Assembly: GCA_030613225.1 (NCBI GenBank)
Contig: JAUWMJ010000223.1
Coordinates: 1 to 5,857 of the forward strand
Direction of reading: 5' to 3'
DNA length: 5,857 nt
DNA from: Desulfobacterales bacterium
GTDB lineage: Bacteria; Desulfobacterota; Desulfobacteria; Desulfobacterales; JAUWMJ01
Part shown: positions 4,069 to 5,857 of the stretch, piece by piece
Layout of the letters: each line of letters starts with the position of its first letter
Position numbering within the stretch: position 1 is the first letter of the stretch
Made by a program: the position numbers and the translations under genes
The notes under the pieces: generated by a model
What the model was told of the DNA's origin: nothing
The model's input: the letters and a program-made list of their open reading frames with translations, nothing else
The model's database searches: none

Positions 4069-5289
4069 TTATTTAACCATTGTCGTCAGATCCCACATGG
4101 GCAGGAAAATGGCCAGGGCAAAAAAGCCGATAACAGCGGCAAGGCCGACTGTCAGCATGGGCCCGATGGCTTCGGACATTTTCTTCATGGAATATTCGAC
4201 TTCAGTGTCGTAATGGGAGGCTGCCTCCTGAAGCATGTCTTGAAGATTTCCGGTTTCCTCTCCTATTGCAATCATATTAATCACCATGGGCGTAAAATAT
4301 TTTGCTGCCATTAAAGGCCCGGCAATACCTCTTCCTTCTTCCAGACGATTTTTTACCCCTTCCAGTTCCTGGGAAACAGCAGCATTGCCAATGGTTCCTG
4401 ATAAAATGTCCATGGAATCAAGGATATCTACTCCACTTGAATGGAGTATTGCAAATATGCTGGCAAAGCGTGAAATAGCGGCCTTTAGTAATAATTGGCC
4501 GACTATCGGCACTTTTAAAAGTAAAGAATCCTTTATGAACTGTCCTCGTTTGGTCCTTAAAATTAAGACAAGAAGCGTTGCAAAAATAAATATTCCGCCA
4601 ATAATAAGGAGCCAGTAATTTGCCATAAACTGGTACAAAGCCATGCATATCTTTGTAGGCAGGGGAAGCTTTAAGCCCGCACTTGAAAAAATATTAACAA
4701 ATTTCGGGATAACAAAAGTCAAAAGTACAACAAAGGCAATTACCAGAAAAGAAACCACAATAATCGGATACTGAAGGGCTGATTTAATATCGGATTTGAC
4801 CTTATATTCATGTTCGATAATATAAGTCAGACGGTCCAGAATTTCAGGAAGAGCCCCACTGGCTTCACCTGCTTCCACCATACTGCAGTACAATACGGAA
4901 AATACTTTTGGGTGCTTTTTAAATGCCTCATGAAGGCTTAAACCTTCATTTACATCATGTTGCATCTTAACCAGTATTTTTTTTAGTTTCAAATTTTCGG
5001 TTTGCTGCTGCAAAATCTGCAATATTTGTATCATGGAGACGCCTGCACGTATCATTGTACGAAACTGTTTTGTAAAAAGAATAAGATCAGGAGCCTTTAT
5101 GGGCGTCAATTGCTCCTGAATAGAGTCCCAGGTAAAGCCCTTCATACTGCTTGCTTCTTCTTTTACATTTGTAGGCATTAATCCCTTGGAAGAAAGCATG
5201 CTGTTTGCAGCTTCAAGTGATTCTGCTTCGATGGAACCTTTTGTGGTCCTGCCGTCTTCTGCCATGGCATTATATGAATAAGTTGGCAT
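4069..5289 (-). CDS. GspF/PilC-type inner-membrane platform protein of type II secretion or type IV pilus
   Basis: At 406 residues this is the usual full length for GspF/PilC. The N-terminus (MPTYSYNAMAEDGR, then SLEAANSMLSSKGL) is the canonical family start. Two copies of the T2SSF domain are visible, at about residues 69-192 and 272-395. Each carries the conserved glycine/glutamate-rich signature (RAG at 81-83, EAGEASG at 139-145, IGEETGN at 342-348). Hydrophobic segments at about 170-193, 224-244 and 374-397 fit the three-helix inner-membrane topology. The family links the cytoplasmic ATPase to the growing pseudopilus. The ATG at 5289 has GAGGGA at 5293-5298 just upstream, with a short spacer of 3 nt. 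It follows the ATPase gene by 48 bp and is probably cotranscribed. No terminator with a U tract is evident after its stop (TAA at 4069-4071); a repeat-rich gap follows. The GspF versus PilC assignment is open. Confidence 0.95.
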   Translation of the reverse strand: MPTYSYNAMAEDGRTTKGSIEAESLEAANSMLSSKGLMPTNVKEEASSMKGFTWDSIQEQLTPIKAPDLILFTKQFRTMIRAGVSMIQILQILQQQTENLKLKKILVKMQHDVNEGLSLHEAFKKHPKVFSVLYCSMVEAGEASGALPEILDRLTYIIEHEYKVKSDIKSALQYPIIVVSFLVIAFVVLLTFVIPKFVNIFSSAGLKLPLPTKICMALYQFMANYWLLIIGGIFIFATLLVLILRTKRGQFIKDSLLLKVPIVGQLLLKAAISRFASIFAILHSSGVDILDSMDILSGTIGNAAVSQELEGVKNRLEEGRGIAGPLMAAKYFTPMVINMIAIGEETGNLQDMLQEAASHYDTEVEYSMKKMSEAIGPMLTVGLAAVIGFFALAIFLPMWDLTTMVK

Positions 5290-5292
5290 TTT

Positions 5293-5298
5293 TCCCTC
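5293..5298 (-). promoter_or_regulatory. Ribosome binding site of the gspF-like gene
   Basis: The minus strand reads GAGGGA followed by AAA and then ATG. The sequence matches the Shine-Dalgarno core, but the spacing of 3 nt is shorter than usual. It supports the ATG at 5289 as start. Confidence 0.55.
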
Positions 5299-5337
5299 GA
5301 TAACGGTAGTGACTAAAGTGAGCTAAAGATAAACGCG

Positions 5338-5857
5338 TTAAACCAAAACCGCAGAGCTTGCCTCTTCAAAAGTGGTTATCCCCTGCCTTACTTTTTCCGC
5401 TGCATTTTCCTTAAGAGTAATCAGATTGCCTGCTAAAATGGCAGCGCGTGAGATTTCCTGGGAAGTGTTATTTTTTAATATCATTTTCTGTATCATATCA
5501 TCAATAACCAGCACCTCATATATACCGGTTCGCCCTTTATAGCCGGTGTTAAGACAATTAAAACATCCCTTTCCTTTCATGAAACGTGTATTGTCTAAGT
5601 TGTCCAGGCCCCAGAACTTCAGCATTTCCACAGGTGGCTTAAAAGGCTTTTTGCATTGCGGACATACAGTTCGAACCAGGCGCTGGGCAAACGAAGCGAT
5701 CATAACGGAAGAGACAAGGAATGGTTCTACACTCATATCGACAAACCTTGTAATTGCGCCGGCAGCGTCATTAGTGTGCAGAGTACTAAAAACTCTATGG
5801 CCTGTTAATGCCGCCTGAACCGCGATAGTAGCGGTTTCAGCGTCACGTATTTCACCC
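5338..5857 (-). CDS. GspE/PilB-type secretion ATPase, C-terminal part (5' end outside window)
   Basis: This is the last 172 residues of a type II secretion/type IV pilus assembly ATPase. The reading frame enters at 5856 and ends with TAA at 5338-5340; the start lies beyond the window. The fragment opens at GEIRDAETA, just after the Walker B core, followed by the His-box STLHTNDA (residues 24-31) and the conserved [14 protein letters not shown] stretch. A tetracysteine zinc-binding motif is intact (CPQC at 65-68, CFNC at 98-101), followed by [12 protein letters not shown]. The end, GITTFEEA, is typical of the family. In the family this cytoplasmic hexameric ATPase hydrolyses ATP to drive pseudopilin assembly through the GspF platform. 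GspF follows after 48 bp, which supports an operon. Whether it is strictly GspE or PilB cannot be settled without the N-terminal domain. An internal ATG at 5736 is not the start, because conserved motifs continue upstream of it. Confidence 0.95.
   Translation of the reverse strand, partial: GEIRDAETATIAVQAALTGHRVFSTLHTNDAAGAITRFVDMSVEPFLVSSVMIASFAQRLVRTVCPQCKKPFKPPVEMLKFWGLDNLDNTRFMKGKGCFNCLNTGYKGRTGIYEVLVIDDMIQKMILKNNTSQEISRAAILAGNLITLKENAAEKVRQGITTFEEASSAVLV

Noticed and set aside
4045..4070. Rho-independent terminator ending in the T8 run at 4059-4066
   Set aside because: The T run is on the plus strand, where no gene is transcribed, and no good stem precedes it. For the minus-strand gspF-like gene it reads as an A run.
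4286..4618. Plus-strand open frame and a minus-strand alternative frame (4418-4648) inside the gspF-like gene
   Set aside because: The gspF-like frame is full length with family motifs throughout, and the alternatives show no recognisable features.
5546..5818. Plus-strand open frame opposite the secretion ATPase
   Set aside because: It is antisense to the His-box and tetracysteine region of the ATPase and shows no features of its own.

Overview
The window is about 5.9 kb of AT-rich DNA, and every gene I can support lies on the minus strand. Transcription therefore runs from high to low coordinates. Protein content (type II secretion/type IV pilus ATPase and platform protein, short prepilin-type proteins, a sigma-54 activator) and several families of degenerate 7-8 nt repeats in the gaps suggest a Gram-negative bacterium, most likely a Desulfobacterota (former Deltaproteobacteria) relative. 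That placement is inference from general familiarity. Nothing in the window is a taxonomic marker.

Layout in transcription order. (1) 5857-5338: the C-terminal 172 residues of a GspE/PilB-type secretion ATPase, cut by the window edge. (2) 5289-4069: a full-length GspF/PilC-type inner-membrane platform protein, 48 bp after the ATPase and probably cotranscribed. (3) 4068-3725: a non-coding, repeat-rich island with four GGTTCAR heptads, an inverted pair of GAYGTTG heptad arrays, small hairpins and a TGCCTYTG array. (4) 3724 (more likely 3682)-2321: a sigma-54 activator with two N-terminal membrane segments and no receiver domain. (5) 2320-1997: a regulatory gap with a near-consensus -24/-12 promoter at 2163-2178 facing the pilin genes, and two dyads upstream of it that could bind the activator. 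(6) 1996-1550 and 1378-980: two tandem, clearly paralogous prepilin-type proteins, closed by a probable terminator at 934-972. (7) 979-615: a gap with 8-nt repeats and the candidate promoter of the next gene. (8) 614-63: an ECF-family sigma factor whose stop codon sits inside another TGCCTYTG array.

Proposed way the genes work together (inference): GspE and GspF are the motor and platform that assemble a pseudopilus or pilus. The two small prepilin-like proteins are likely substrates. The membrane-bound activator probably switches on the pilin genes through the sigma-54 promoter directly downstream of it. This would resemble PilS/PilR control of pilA, but with membrane anchor and activator in a single protein. 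The ECF sigma factor may be independent; no anti-sigma gene is visible before the window ends.
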